Origin: Candidatus Bathyarchaeota archaeon
GTDB lineage: Archaea; Thermoproteota; Bathyarchaeia; Bathyarchaeales; SOJC01
Assembly: GCA_023131225.1 (NCBI GenBank)
Contig: JAGLZW010000033.1
Coordinates: 1 to 64,000, forward strand
DNA length: 64,000 nt
Direction: 5' to 3'
Below are positions 53,691 to 61,327 of this stretch, piece by piece. A program made the translations under genes and the position numbers. The notes under the pieces were generated by a model. That model was not told where the DNA came from, did no database searches, and saw only the letters and a program-made list of their open reading frames with translations. Numbering within the stretch: the first letter of the stretch is position 1; each line of letters opens with the position of its first letter.

Positions 53691-53702
53691 AGCATTCATT
53701 TC

Positions 53703-54131
53703 TCAAGAGTCACTGAGTGTGAGAACTTCAACTACGCCCTTCGCCTTCTCAGCCATCTCCTCATCAAAAGTTACCAAAGCAGCCTTCTTCTCCTTTGCCA
53801 CCTGAACCACTATCGCATCCATCCCCCTCAACCCCAACTTTACAGCAAGCCCCGTTGCCTCTTGTCTCCTTCTCCTACTAAGCTCACTATAAACAATGAA
53901 GTTCATGCCTTCCCACTTGTCCAGCTGATGCCTCACCGAAACCGCCTTATCCACACCAGCACGCCTAGAAACTGCCCCGCAAACCTCTATAGGCACTATA
54001 GCACTCGTAGCCACATGGTACTCCCCACGAAATACCTTTTCCATAATTCGTAACGCCGCAGGCCTAAATCTGTCCCCTTTCACAAAAGCCGAAACAAGAA
54101 CCGAAGAATCCAATGTTACTTCTTTTGCCAT
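53703..54131 (-). CDS. vapC: PIN-domain toxin (VapC family)
   Basis: A 142-residue PIN RNase with LDSSVLVSAFVKGD (first Asp), ATSAIVPIEVCGAVSRR (Glu), GLRGMDAIVVQVAKEK and LVTFDEEM (later Asp residues). It overlaps the upstream AbrB-type antitoxin gene by 16 bases. Third VapBC pair of the window. Confidence 0.85.
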   Translation of the reverse strand: MAKEVTLDSSVLVSAFVKGDRFRPAALRIMEKVFRGEYHVATSAIVPIEVCGAVSRRAGVDKAVSVRHQLDKWEGMNFIVYSELSRRRRQEATGLAVKLGLRGMDAIVVQVAKEKKAALVTFDEEMAEKAKGVVEVLTLSDS

Positions 54132-54382
54132 CGCTTTTCCCTGTCTTCCTTGACCGCTTCAACCGCAGAGACACCCTTCGGCCAAGTCCTCCCCACTTCC
54201 TCAGACACCGCATCAAGCTCTTCCAACAAACCATCAACAGAAACAGGAATTAACAAAACCCCTTTATCGGTTGAAATCTGCTCGACTATACCCCCCTCCT
54301 TTATTCCATACTTCTCTCGAAGCTCCTTCACTACAACAACCTGTCCCTTTGGTCCAACCTTACTACGATACCTCTCAGTCAT
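54116..54382 (-). CDS. vapB: AbrB-type antitoxin
   Basis: An 88-residue protein. RYRSKVGPKGQVVVVKELRE followed by KYGIKEGGIVEQISTDKG and VLLIPV is an AbrB/MazE swapped-hairpin domain. The helical tail from DGLLEELDAVSEEVG onward would bind the toxin. The ATG at 54382 (MTERYRSK) is preferred over an earlier in-frame start at 54406 that adds hydrophobic residues not seen in the family. Confidence 0.82.
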   Translation of the reverse strand: MTERYRSKVGPKGQVVVVKELREKYGIKEGGIVEQISTDKGVLLIPVSVDGLLEELDAVSEEVGRTWPKGVSAVEAVKEDREKRWQKK

Positions 54383-54455
54383 ACACAACACCAAGTATAA
54401 CAACAAACAACGTATAAATAAATCTTACGTTATACCATAAAAAAAGAATAACAAC

Positions 54456-55058
54456 CTAAGAACCAGCCACGTTCAGCCACAAACTAACGAAACGCTCATG
54501 ATACTGAAAGCCATTCGTCGTCGCATTATAAATCCAAAGCTCAAAAAACAAATTACCCAAAAAACCATTATTCTCCGGGTCCCAAGCGATTTCACAATTC
54601 TCTATTTCTAATACAACACCATTCAACGTCATACTGTGAACATCAACCTGCAAGCGAGTTTCATTATACCCATAGTCGAAAGAGAACGAAAGCGGAATCT
54701 CCCATGTTGCCTCATCCGCCACAAAAGCTCGGATTTCATACAATGCAGGCAAGCTGCTAAAAGTACGGTTAAAACTGTCAGGAGCCGATTGAGTCTGATT
54801 GCGAAGCTTTACTGCAACCTTATAGTATGCAGCGTACCCTAAACGATTCCCTATCCCCAGAAACACACTGTAATTATAGTTGCGCGTAATGTTAAACGGA
54901 TAATCCTCAGCCCTATGATTCGGACCAAGAAGCCAAAGCTCAGTAAAGAAATCAGTACGCGGAAAAACCAACAACCTACTAAGCGCAGGCGAAGCTACAA
55001 GCAACACCAAAACACCCGTAACAACCATAAACACAACCCGATGCTCCTCCAAACTCAC
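54456..55058 (-). CDS. DUF1616-type exported membrane-anchored protein
   Basis: A 200-residue protein with one N-terminal membrane helix (VVFMVVTGVLVLLVASPALS) and an exported DUF1616-like beta domain: FFTELWLLGPNHRAEDYPFN, YNYSVFLGIGNRLGYAAYYK, WEIPLSFSFDYGYNETRLQV and the end RFVSLWLNVAGS. Several Asn-X-Thr sites fit N-glycosylation. It starts with GTG overlapping the stop of the previous gene (GTGA), so translation is coupled. The role in the envelope is unknown. Confidence 0.8.
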   Translation of the reverse strand: MSLEEHRVVFMVVTGVLVLLVASPALSRLLVFPRTDFFTELWLLGPNHRAEDYPFNITRNYNYSVFLGIGNRLGYAAYYKVAVKLRNQTQSAPDSFNRTFSSLPALYEIRAFVADEATWEIPLSFSFDYGYNETRLQVDVHSMTLNGVVLEIENCEIAWDPENNGFLGNLFFELWIYNATTNGFQYHERFVSLWLNVAGS

Positions 55059-55552
55059 GCACCAACACCTCCACCGTACCTCTTCTTAAAAAAGTGCCAA
55101 ACAACAAAACTGCCACAAACAACAGCCACCGACCCAACCACAGAACCCACAACATTAACTAAAAAATCCCAATAATTCCCCTGTACCGCCGTCTCCGCCA
55201 AAGCCTCAGCCTCAACAACAAAACCGTTCAACTTGCCTTGGCTTTGACTGGCAAAATCAACTGCATTATCAAAATCACCCCTAGCGTACGACAACTCCGC
55301 CATAGACAACAGCTCCCCAGCCTCGTCAAGCGTCACCAATAAAACTGTAACATTCGCCTCAGCTCCATCTGCCTCCGCAACAGCATCATAACAAAGAACA
55401 TTTTTCTCCTCAGCCGCAGTAATGGCAGCTACGGCATCAGTCTCGTTGGCCCCGAAAACGCGAAATCGAGCACAAGAGCCAAAAACTAGTAGAATAAAAG
55501 CCGCGAAAGCCAACAAAGGTTTGACACGAAACAACATTACTTTATGCAACAT
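55055..55552 (-). CDS. Membrane-anchored helical exported protein
   Basis: A 165-residue protein with a signal or anchor helix (LLAFAAFILLVFGSCARFRV), an alpha-helical exported middle with heptad-like Ala/Glu spacing (TDAVAAITAAEEKNVLCYDA, LSMAELSYARGDFDNAVDFA), and a second membrane helix near the C-terminus (LVNVVGSVVGSVAVVCGSFV) followed by a basic tail. It overlaps its neighbours at both ends: the HTH gene upstream by 11 bases and the DUF1616 gene downstream by four. A three-gene operon is likely. Unknown function. Confidence 0.75.
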   Translation of the reverse strand: MLHKVMLFRVKPLLAFAAFILLVFGSCARFRVFGANETDAVAAITAAEEKNVLCYDAVAEADGAEANVTVLLVTLDEAGELLSMAELSYARGDFDNAVDFASQSQGKLNGFVVEAEALAETAVQGNYWDFLVNVVGSVVGSVAVVCGSFVVWHFFKKRYGGGVGA

Positions 55553-55907
55553 CCAAACCTTTTCTTGACGATCCTTTCACACTAGAGTTCCTAACCCTCG
55601 AATTCGTGTACATCATTTCAAGCAAAATCTTTTCTTTATCCACAGCGCTTAGCTCTTCGTTCACACGCTCACGAAGCTTTTTATAATCAATAAACCTCTG
55701 CAGAAACTTTTCTCCCTTCGGAGCAACCACGTACGAATCGTCACGACTGACACGCACCAACCCACACTCAAGAACCTCATTAAGATACTTACACAACAGC
55801 TTGTAGCTAAGATTAGCTCTATACATAATATGCGTCTTTTTAGCACCTCCCCTGACTATTTCCAGAATCTCAGCTATAATCTGAAGCTTACTCCTATACT
55901 TCGTCAA
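55542..55907 (-). CDS. Winged-helix regulator (PF14947-like)
   Basis: A 121-residue protein: RSKLQIIAEILEIVRGGAKK, then THIMYRANLSYKLLCKYLNE, VLECGLVRVSRDDSYVVAPK and a charged C-terminal coil. It is the first gene of the DUF1616 operon and probably its regulator. Similar proteins lie at 12369, 56778 and 57471. Confidence 0.82.
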   Translation of the reverse strand: MTKYRSKLQIIAEILEIVRGGAKKTHIMYRANLSYKLLCKYLNEVLECGLVRVSRDDSYVVAPKGEKFLQRFIDYKKLRERVNEELSAVDKEKILLEMMYTNSRVRNSSVKGSSRKGLDVA

Positions 55908-55976
55908 ACCAAACCCTCAAAAATCTAACCTAAGAAAGAAAACTCAGAAATCAAACAGACACAAGAACTCTTTTCG

Positions 55977-56528
55977 CTACTTAGCTCTGACGTGCAGCCA
56001 GCCTCTTCCACCTTGCTTCAACTGCAAACTCCGCATCTTACCATTCTCCGCCTTATTTTCAGACCATGTTCTCTTCCGTCTCTTCATCATTCTACCCCGC
56101 ACACCAGCCATCTCCCTACCAAACTTTCTCCAACCACCAACATAAGGAGAAGGCGTCTCCTGCTTAACCCTAACCTCATAAGGCGTCCCGTACTGCTCCA
56201 AAATCTCCTTAAAATCCAACTGCTTATAACATCTCGTCGCCACAATTACAGTGCCACGATCAACAAACAACAACTCAAAATCTTTACTGGATATTCCTTC
56301 AGCCCTAACCTTATCATCTATCCGCTCCCTCCACAAAAGCTTCCACTGCCGCCTAAGCTCCTCCACAAAACCCTTCCACTCCACAGCACCTGCTATACAA
56401 TCCCTTCCTGACGGAAGCAGACAAGACTCAGTCATTACCTCACCTTTCTCCAAGCAAAGCGCCCTTCCAGAAAAGCCTCCAGCATTACCAAATTTAGAAT
56501 AGAACATTGAACGGCAATTTATAAACAT
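55977..56528 (-). CDS. Hypothetical protein
   Basis: Up to 183 residues. From the ATG at 56435 it reads MTESCLLPSGRDCIAGAVEW and continues with WKLLWRERIDDKVRAEGISS, FELLFVDRGTVIVATRCYKQ and a basic C-terminal half (RKFGREMAGVRGRMMKRRKR). The basic tail suggests nucleic-acid binding. No family is recognised; the start is uncertain between 56528 and 56435. Confidence 0.5.
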   Translation of the reverse strand: MFINCRSMFYSKFGNAGGFSGRALCLEKGEVMTESCLLPSGRDCIAGAVEWKGFVEELRRQWKLLWRERIDDKVRAEGISSKDFELLFVDRGTVIVATRCYKQLDFKEILEQYGTPYEVRVKQETPSPYVGGWRKFGREMAGVRGRMMKRRKRTWSENKAENGKMRSLQLKQGGRGWLHVRAK

Positions 56529-56662
56529 AGTCGTACGAGTGTTCTAGACTAATAGTATAGAACTAAAATCTATTTCTCATGGAACCTATACGTGCAAAAC
56601 TCGGCTAAATATATCAAAATACATGTGCTTACCCTAACGCTACAATTAAAAAAGCCAGAAAA

Positions 56663-56690
56663 GGGAGGGGGGGGGAGGGGAGGGGGGGGG
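56663..56690 (+). repeat. G-run, potential G-quadruplex
   Basis: Nearly uninterrupted Gs on the plus strand with single As (four or more G-tracts within 28 bases). Lies in a 249-base gap between genes. Could form a four-stranded structure, or be a mutable homopolymer. Confidence 0.7.
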
Positions 56691-56777
56691 TAGGCAAGAA
56701 AGCCTCTACTGGAAAATAAGCCCAAAAAAAAAGCACAGGCACAACAATAGAAAACTTAGTAGGCACGACAGAGTCGA

Positions 56778-57035
56778 TCAAATCGGCATAAACCGCTGAG
56801 CCTTACGCAACGTCCTCAGCAAAGCCTTACCACTTTCAGTCACTTTATACACCACAACTCCCCCAACACCATTATTCTCCTTTCGTAGCAAGCCGTTCTC
56901 AAGCATCTCAGAAAGATAACAGTTGAAACGTAGAAAATTCAAGTTAGCACGATACATAATCCTAGTCTTATTCGCTCCGTCCAGAGATTCCGTTAGGATA
57001 TCAATTATAACCTCCATCCTACTTCTCCGGCTCAT
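56778..57035 (-). CDS. Winged-helix regulator (PF14947-like)
   Basis: An 85-residue protein: RRSRMEVIIDILTESLDGAN, KTRIMYRANLNFLRFNCYLS, EMLENGLLRKENNGVGG and VVYKVTESGKALLRTLRKAQ. It is a close paralogue of the 55542 and 57471 proteins. ATG at 57035; an in-frame TTG lies at 57044. Target unknown. Confidence 0.8.
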   Translation of the reverse strand: MSRRSRMEVIIDILTESLDGANKTRIMYRANLNFLRFNCYLSEMLENGLLRKENNGVGGVVVYKVTESGKALLRTLRKAQRFMPI

Positions 57036-57247
57036 CGACACCAACCTCTGATTTCAATTACTATCAAATAACCACATACATATCAGCCTATTAAAACTAT
57101 AAAAAATTAACTACAACTTCTCCATCTAACGATCAAGCGAGCTAAGCTATTTTTCACTCTTCCACCTCTAGAAGAATCTTCTAAACAAAAACCTCAGAAA
57201 TTATTTAAGCTCACACCGCGAAACAATCATAGAAGGGAATCACCCTA

Positions 57248-57466
57248 ATGCAGCCACAAATCAACAGCGCCATTGAACTACTCAGAGATGGCAAGTGGCA
57301 CACGTTAAAAGAAATAAGTCAAAAAACCAAACTACACGAATTCAAAATAGAAATTCTAGCCGATTTCCTCGCAGATTACTCCTTCCTCGAACTCAATAGA
57401 AAAGACAAAAAGGCAAAACTGTCCAAAACGTTTTTAGGATTTCTTAAAAAAACACAACAATTATGA
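57248..57466 (+). CDS. Small winged-helix protein
   Basis: A 72-residue protein: INSAIELLRDGKWHTLKEIS, QKTKLHEFKIEILADFLADY, SFLELNRKDKKAKLSKTFLG. The helix-turn-helix order and a short basic wing fit a minimal winged helix; it differs from the PF14947-like group around it. A BRE/TATA-like AAATTATTTAAGC lies about 37-49 bases upstream. Convergent with the next winged-helix gene, four bases apart. Confidence 0.65.
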   Translation: MQPQINSAIELLRDGKWHTLKEISQKTKLHEFKIEILADFLADYSFLELNRKDKKAKLSKTFLGFLKKTQQL

Positions 57467-57470
57467 AAAG

Positions 57471-57749
57471 TTACGCTGACATAAGGGCGTCCAGATCATG
57501 GTAAGCCCTCAAAAAATCCTTTCCCCTCGCAGTAGTCTCAAAAAAGTAGCTAGTTGCACTCTGCCTTTTCGTAAACACTCTCAAAAGACCCTTATTCAAA
57601 AGAAAACCCATGTAAACCTCCAACTGCCTAAAACTAAGGTTACATTTATACATAATAGAAGTTTTCCGCACTCCACCAGCAGCAGAAGTAAGTATGTTTG
57701 CAATAATATCTAATCGACTTCTATGCGATGACTTAGTCTCAGTTGCCAT
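57471..57749 (-). CDS. Winged-helix regulator (PF14947-like)
   Basis: A 92-residue protein: RSRLDIIANILTSAAGGVRK, TSIMYKCNLSFRQLEVYMGF, LLNKGLLRVFTKRQSATSYF and ETTARGKDFLRAYHDLDALM. ATG at 57749 (MATETK) is preferred. Part of the local family of four. Target unknown. Confidence 0.82.
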   Translation of the reverse strand: MATETKSSHRSRLDIIANILTSAAGGVRKTSIMYKCNLSFRQLEVYMGFLLNKGLLRVFTKRQSATSYFFETTARGKDFLRAYHDLDALMSA

Positions 57750-57883
57750 CTGAACCAAAAGTCTTCTCACCAGACTCCTTTCTCGCGTCCCACAATATAG
57801 TCATAACTAATCCACAATTTAAACCTTCTTCAGCCCAAACGAGCAAAGGAAAAACACTGAAAAAAGAAAAAAACCAAAGAAAT

Positions 57884-59170
57884 CTACACAATTTCACCAA
57901 GCAAATACGACTGAAAGACATCTACCACCTTCACAGAGACGAACTGCCCCAATAAACCATGCCCACACCTGCTCCTAATCACAACAGGTTTATACGCAAA
58001 ATTCCGCCCAACAACCGACCCCTGCTTTCCCACCTCATCAACCAACACCCTCCCACTCCAACCATTCCACTCAATGTTTCGCTCGAAAGCAACACGGCGA
58101 ACTAAGCTTGCCAAACACGCACTCCTATGCTTCACTTCTAAAGGCGAAACCTGCGGCTCCATATCTACCGCAGAAGTCTTAGGCCTTACAAAAAACTTAG
58201 AAACATTTACTATGTCCGGTCTGACATCTTCAATCAACTTACAAGTATTCTTAAACGCTTCTTCAGTCTCTCCCGGAAAGCCAACAATAACATCAGTAGC
58301 AACAGTTGACTGCCGAAACGCCCCTCTGAACTTCCCAACTGCCATAATGAAGTCTTCAGTTGAATAAAAACGGTTCATTCGCCCCAAAACATCGTCATCA
58401 CCACTTTGCACCGGCAAATGCAAAAACTTATACACTTTCTCATTTTGAAATGCTTCCATCAACTCATCAACGATGTCCATGAGATTATTAAGCGTCATCA
58501 TTCCAACACGGACAAAAAAGTCCCCCTTAACACCGCAGACACCCTTTAGCAGCTCGGCCAGATCAGTGTCAACGTCCATTCCGTAACACGCCGTATCTTG
58601 GGACGTCAACCAAAACTCGCGAACGCCTTCTGCAACATCTCTTTCAACCTTGTTCAGTATTTCCTTGATGCTATAACTTCTAAGCCTTCCACGCGCAAAG
58701 CGAACACAGCAATATGAGCATGAGCCTAAGCATCCATAGTTTACGGGAATAATGCTTACTCTAGGATTGAAACGCATGCGAGGCAGATCTAGTTGCGGCA
58801 TATTCAGCATGGCATCTTCTAAATCTTCGACGTGCACGCCCATAGAGACATGTTTTACAACGTCAACAACTTTCTCCCCTAAAGCAGGTCCAACAACCCC
58901 GTCAAAGCAAACCTCCTTACTCAGCCTCTCAAAGTTTATGAGCGGCAAACATCCCGCCACAACAAGCTTCTTTTCCTTCGGGGTTCTTTTCAGCAAGTTT
59001 ATCATTCGATTCTCAGTGGGACCTTTAACTGCACATGTATTATAGAGCACAAGCTCAGCCTCTTGGAGACTGCTCACTATTGTATGACCCGCTCTTGAAA
59101 GACAACCAGCAAGAACCTCGGCGTCTGCAAGGCTACTGGAACAACCAAAGCCTTTCACGTATATCCGCAT
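57884..59170 (-). CDS. Radical-SAM tRNA methylthiotransferase (e-MtaB/CDKAL1 type)
   Basis: A 428-residue enzyme adding a methylthio group to t6A37 in tRNA. The N-terminal UPF0004 domain begins MRIYVKGFGCSSSLADAEVL with NTCAVKGPTENR and VVAGCLP, supplying three Cys for one Fe-S cluster. The radical-SAM motif is NYGCLGSCSYCCVRFARGRL, with Cys ligands C-x3-C-x2-C. HLPVQSGDDDVLGRM and VIVGFPGETEEAF follow, and a C-terminal TRAM domain ends QFVSVKVVDVFQSYLLGEIV. The ATG at 59170 is chosen; the longer upstream frame encodes no family residues. The neighbouring gene is a divergent CdrS-like regulator. Confidence 0.93.
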   Translation of the reverse strand: MRIYVKGFGCSSSLADAEVLAGCLSRAGHTIVSSLQEAELVLYNTCAVKGPTENRMINLLKRTPKEKKLVVAGCLPLINFERLSKEVCFDGVVGPALGEKVVDVVKHVSMGVHVEDLEDAMLNMPQLDLPRMRFNPRVSIIPVNYGCLGSCSYCCVRFARGRLRSYSIKEILNKVERDVAEGVREFWLTSQDTACYGMDVDTDLAELLKGVCGVKGDFFVRVGMMTLNNLMDIVDELMEAFQNEKVYKFLHLPVQSGDDDVLGRMNRFYSTEDFIMAVGKFRGAFRQSTVATDVIVGFPGETEEAFKNTCKLIEDVRPDIVNVSKFFVRPKTSAVDMEPQVSPLEVKHRSACLASLVRRVAFERNIEWNGWSGRVLVDEVGKQGSVVGRNFAYKPVVIRSRCGHGLLGQFVSVKVVDVFQSYLLGEIV

Positions 59171-59394
59171 CACAGCACCATCATTCAAAATATACAAGTT
59201 TAAGTCACAAACAAAAACATAAACATTCTTTAAACCAGAAGCTTTTACACAAACAGAAAGGAGAACAAGGGCAAAGCTTAAAAAGACATGCACCAACATA
59301 TTTGAATCATATTTGCAGTATGTTATATAGAGCTATAACTCAAAAACACCATCCATTCCTAATACCTACAGAAGGGAGGAGGCACAAAAAAAGA

Positions 59395-59565
59395 ATGAAA
59401 CTCATTACGTTACATCTCCCCGAACCCTACATTAAAGCACTAGACAGCCTTGTAAACGAACAATACTATCCAAACCGCGCAGAAGCCATCCGCATAGCTA
59501 TACGAGACATGTTATCCGTAGAGGTTTGGGGGAGGAAACAAAATGGCTGGCAAAAAACCAACTAA
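59395..59565 (+). CDS. CdrS-like ribbon-helix-helix regulator
   Basis: A 56-residue protein: MKLITLHLPEPYIKALDSLV, then NEQYYPNRAEAIRIAIRDML and a short polar tail. The strand-helix-helix pattern is a ribbon-helix-helix DNA-binding unit. It overlaps the ftsZ start by 23 bases. In haloarchaea a small ribbon-helix-helix protein, CdrS, lies upstream of ftsZ2 and controls cell division; the same arrangement suggests this role here. A TATATAG sequence at about 59324-59332 could be its promoter. Confidence 0.85.
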   Translation: MKLITLHLPEPYIKALDSLVNEQYYPNRAEAIRIAIRDMLSVEVWGRKQNGWQKTN

Positions 59566-60670
59566 CAAAGCTCTTCAACCCACATGGCAAGGCACCCTTG
59601 CACCAACTGACAGCATACAGCCATCTAACCAATGCAAAATCGTAGTCATCGGAATCGGAGAAGCCGGCAACAACACGGTCACACAGCTAACAAGAATGAG
59701 AATAAAAAACATGCATACGATTGCAATCAACACTGACTCACTCCAACTTAACGCGTCACAAGCAGATGAAAAGATACTAATCAAAGAGAAACTGACTCAA
59801 GACGCTGGCACAAGCGGAAATCCTGTTTCAGGAAGGGCTGCTATAGAAGAGTCACAGAAACAAATAGAGAAAACCATAACAAACGTGGACATCGTATTTA
59901 TCACCACAGGTCTAAGCGGCGGAACTGGAATGGAAGCTGCCCCAGCCGTCGCAGAAATCGCCAAGAAAAAAGGCGCCACCACAATAGGAGTAGTTGCGAA
60001 ACCTTTTCAAATCGAAAAAGATCGAGTGAAATCAGCTTATTATACGCTCACTGAACTCCAACAGGAATGTGATACAGTTGTAGTAATTGACAACAACCAA
60101 CTTACAGAACTCGCACCTGAACTTCCAATCAGCGAAGCTTTCAAAATCACTGACCAAGTGTTAGCCAAAGTGATAAAAGGCCTAGTAGAGATGATTTCAG
60201 CGCCCAGCCTCATCAATTTTGACCTCGCCAACTTCATAAGCATTGTAAAACACGGTGGAGTCGCAGTGATAGGAATAGGCGAATCTGACGCGCAGAATCG
60301 CGCCGAAGAAGCGGTACGTAACGCGCTAAGAAGCCCATTGCGGGATGTTGACTACACTGAAGCTACAGGCGCACTCATCGAGGTCACCGGCGATAGTCAA
60401 ATGACAATTGAAGAAGCTAATCGTGTAGGAGAGATTGTAACAGAAATGATGAATAACAACGCCCAATTGATTTGGGGTGCCAGAGTAGACCCCGAGCTGA
60501 ACGGGAAGATTAGAGTCACTCTGGTGATGACTGGCATTAACTCACCGCATACAGTGTCAAAGTTTGGTTCAATTGCCCCTCAGCTTTTCAACCTAGAACC
60601 TTATTCAGAACCTGAGAAAAAACTGCCAGTAGATCTTGGTCTATACCAGCTAGAAAAATTCGAATCCTAA
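59543..60670 (+). CDS. ftsZ: FtsZ cell-division GTPase with altered catalytic loop
   Basis: A 375-residue FtsZ-family protein. VVIGIGEAGNNTVTQLT (about 34-50) is the nucleotide loop. The tubulin signature is SGGTGMEAAP (125-134), where most FtsZ have GGGTGTGAAP. The T7 loop is NFDLAN (225-230), where most have NxDxxD, so the last catalytic Asp is Asn. GTP hydrolysis may therefore be slowed or absent, or this may be a FtsZ2/CetZ-like variant. The C-terminal domain (GTGMTG-like VTLVMTGIN) is normal. The N-terminal 30 residues and the C-terminal tail could bind partners such as SepF. It is coupled to the CdrS-like gene. Confidence 0.9.
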   Translation: MAGKKPTNKALQPTWQGTLAPTDSIQPSNQCKIVVIGIGEAGNNTVTQLTRMRIKNMHTIAINTDSLQLNASQADEKILIKEKLTQDAGTSGNPVSGRAAIEESQKQIEKTITNVDIVFITTGLSGGTGMEAAPAVAEIAKKKGATTIGVVAKPFQIEKDRVKSAYYTLTELQQECDTVVVIDNNQLTELAPELPISEAFKITDQVLAKVIKGLVEMISAPSLINFDLANFISIVKHGGVAVIGIGESDAQNRAEEAVRNALRSPLRDVDYTEATGALIEVTGDSQMTIEEANRVGEIVTEMMNNNAQLIWGARVDPELNGKIRVTLVMTGINSPHTVSKFGSIAPQLFNLEPYSEPEKKLPVDLGLYQLEKFES

Positions 60671-61320
60671 AACCTTCCCGATAAAATTCTCCTAATGCTT
60701 GCAAATTCCCTTCTTAACCTCATACTCCAAGGTATCGATCTACCGAAAGGCGTCACAGCTCCATTTTTTATCGCTTTAACTATCTCGTTAATACCTGCTT
60801 CAGCGTCGACAAGAGTATAGCCCATTCCAACTTCAGGCGCATAATGAGCATCACTCCCCCCTGTTTGAGGAAGATTAAGTTTATTCGCCATTTCCCGGTT
60901 CTTACGCACTGAAAAAGAGAATGGTACTGCAGAAGAGTTGATGACTTCCATTGCATCGAAATTCCGATTAAGCTGTTCCTCCTCGATTCCCTTAAAGAAC
61001 GCGGTCGGATGAGCAACTATTGCCAATCCGTCAGCGTCATGAATTTCGTCGATAGTTTCAGCAAAAGATAAACCAGCCTTAACAGCAGTGTTGATGTTTA
61101 TTGCTAAAACATGGCCTTGCTTCGTTGTAACCTCAATTCCAGGAATAATTAGTAGACTTCGAATTTTGCTGAACTCCCGTAATCCCCCGACAGTGTCATG
61201 GTCTGTTATGGCAACTCCGTCTAGACGCCGCCTTTTCGAGCAGATGACCAACTCTTCAGGCGTAATAAAAGCGTCACAAGAATATTTTGTGTGAACGTGC
61301 ATGTCAATTCTTAAAGGCAA
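60667..61320 (-). CDS. PHP-domain phosphoesterase
   Basis: A 217-residue PHP protein. RIDMHVHTKYSCDAFI (about 4-19), DGVAITDHDTVGG (about 34-46), PGIEVTTKQGHVLAINI (about 60-76) and LAIVAHPTAFF (about 99-109), then GGSDAHYAPEVGMGYTLV (about 153-170), supply the usual nine metal ligands. The small archaeal type may hydrolyse nucleotides or phosphosugars. Its end overlaps ftsZ by four bases (convergent). Confidence 0.88.
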   Translation of the reverse strand: MPLRIDMHVHTKYSCDAFITPEELVICSKRRRLDGVAITDHDTVGGLREFSKIRSLLIIPGIEVTTKQGHVLAININTAVKAGLSFAETIDEIHDADGLAIVAHPTAFFKGIEEEQLNRNFDAMEVINSSAVPFSFSVRKNREMANKLNLPQTGGSDAHYAPEVGMGYTLVDAEAGINEIVKAIKNGAVTPFGRSIPWSMRLRREFASIRRILSGRF

Positions 61321-61327
61321 AGAGGGT

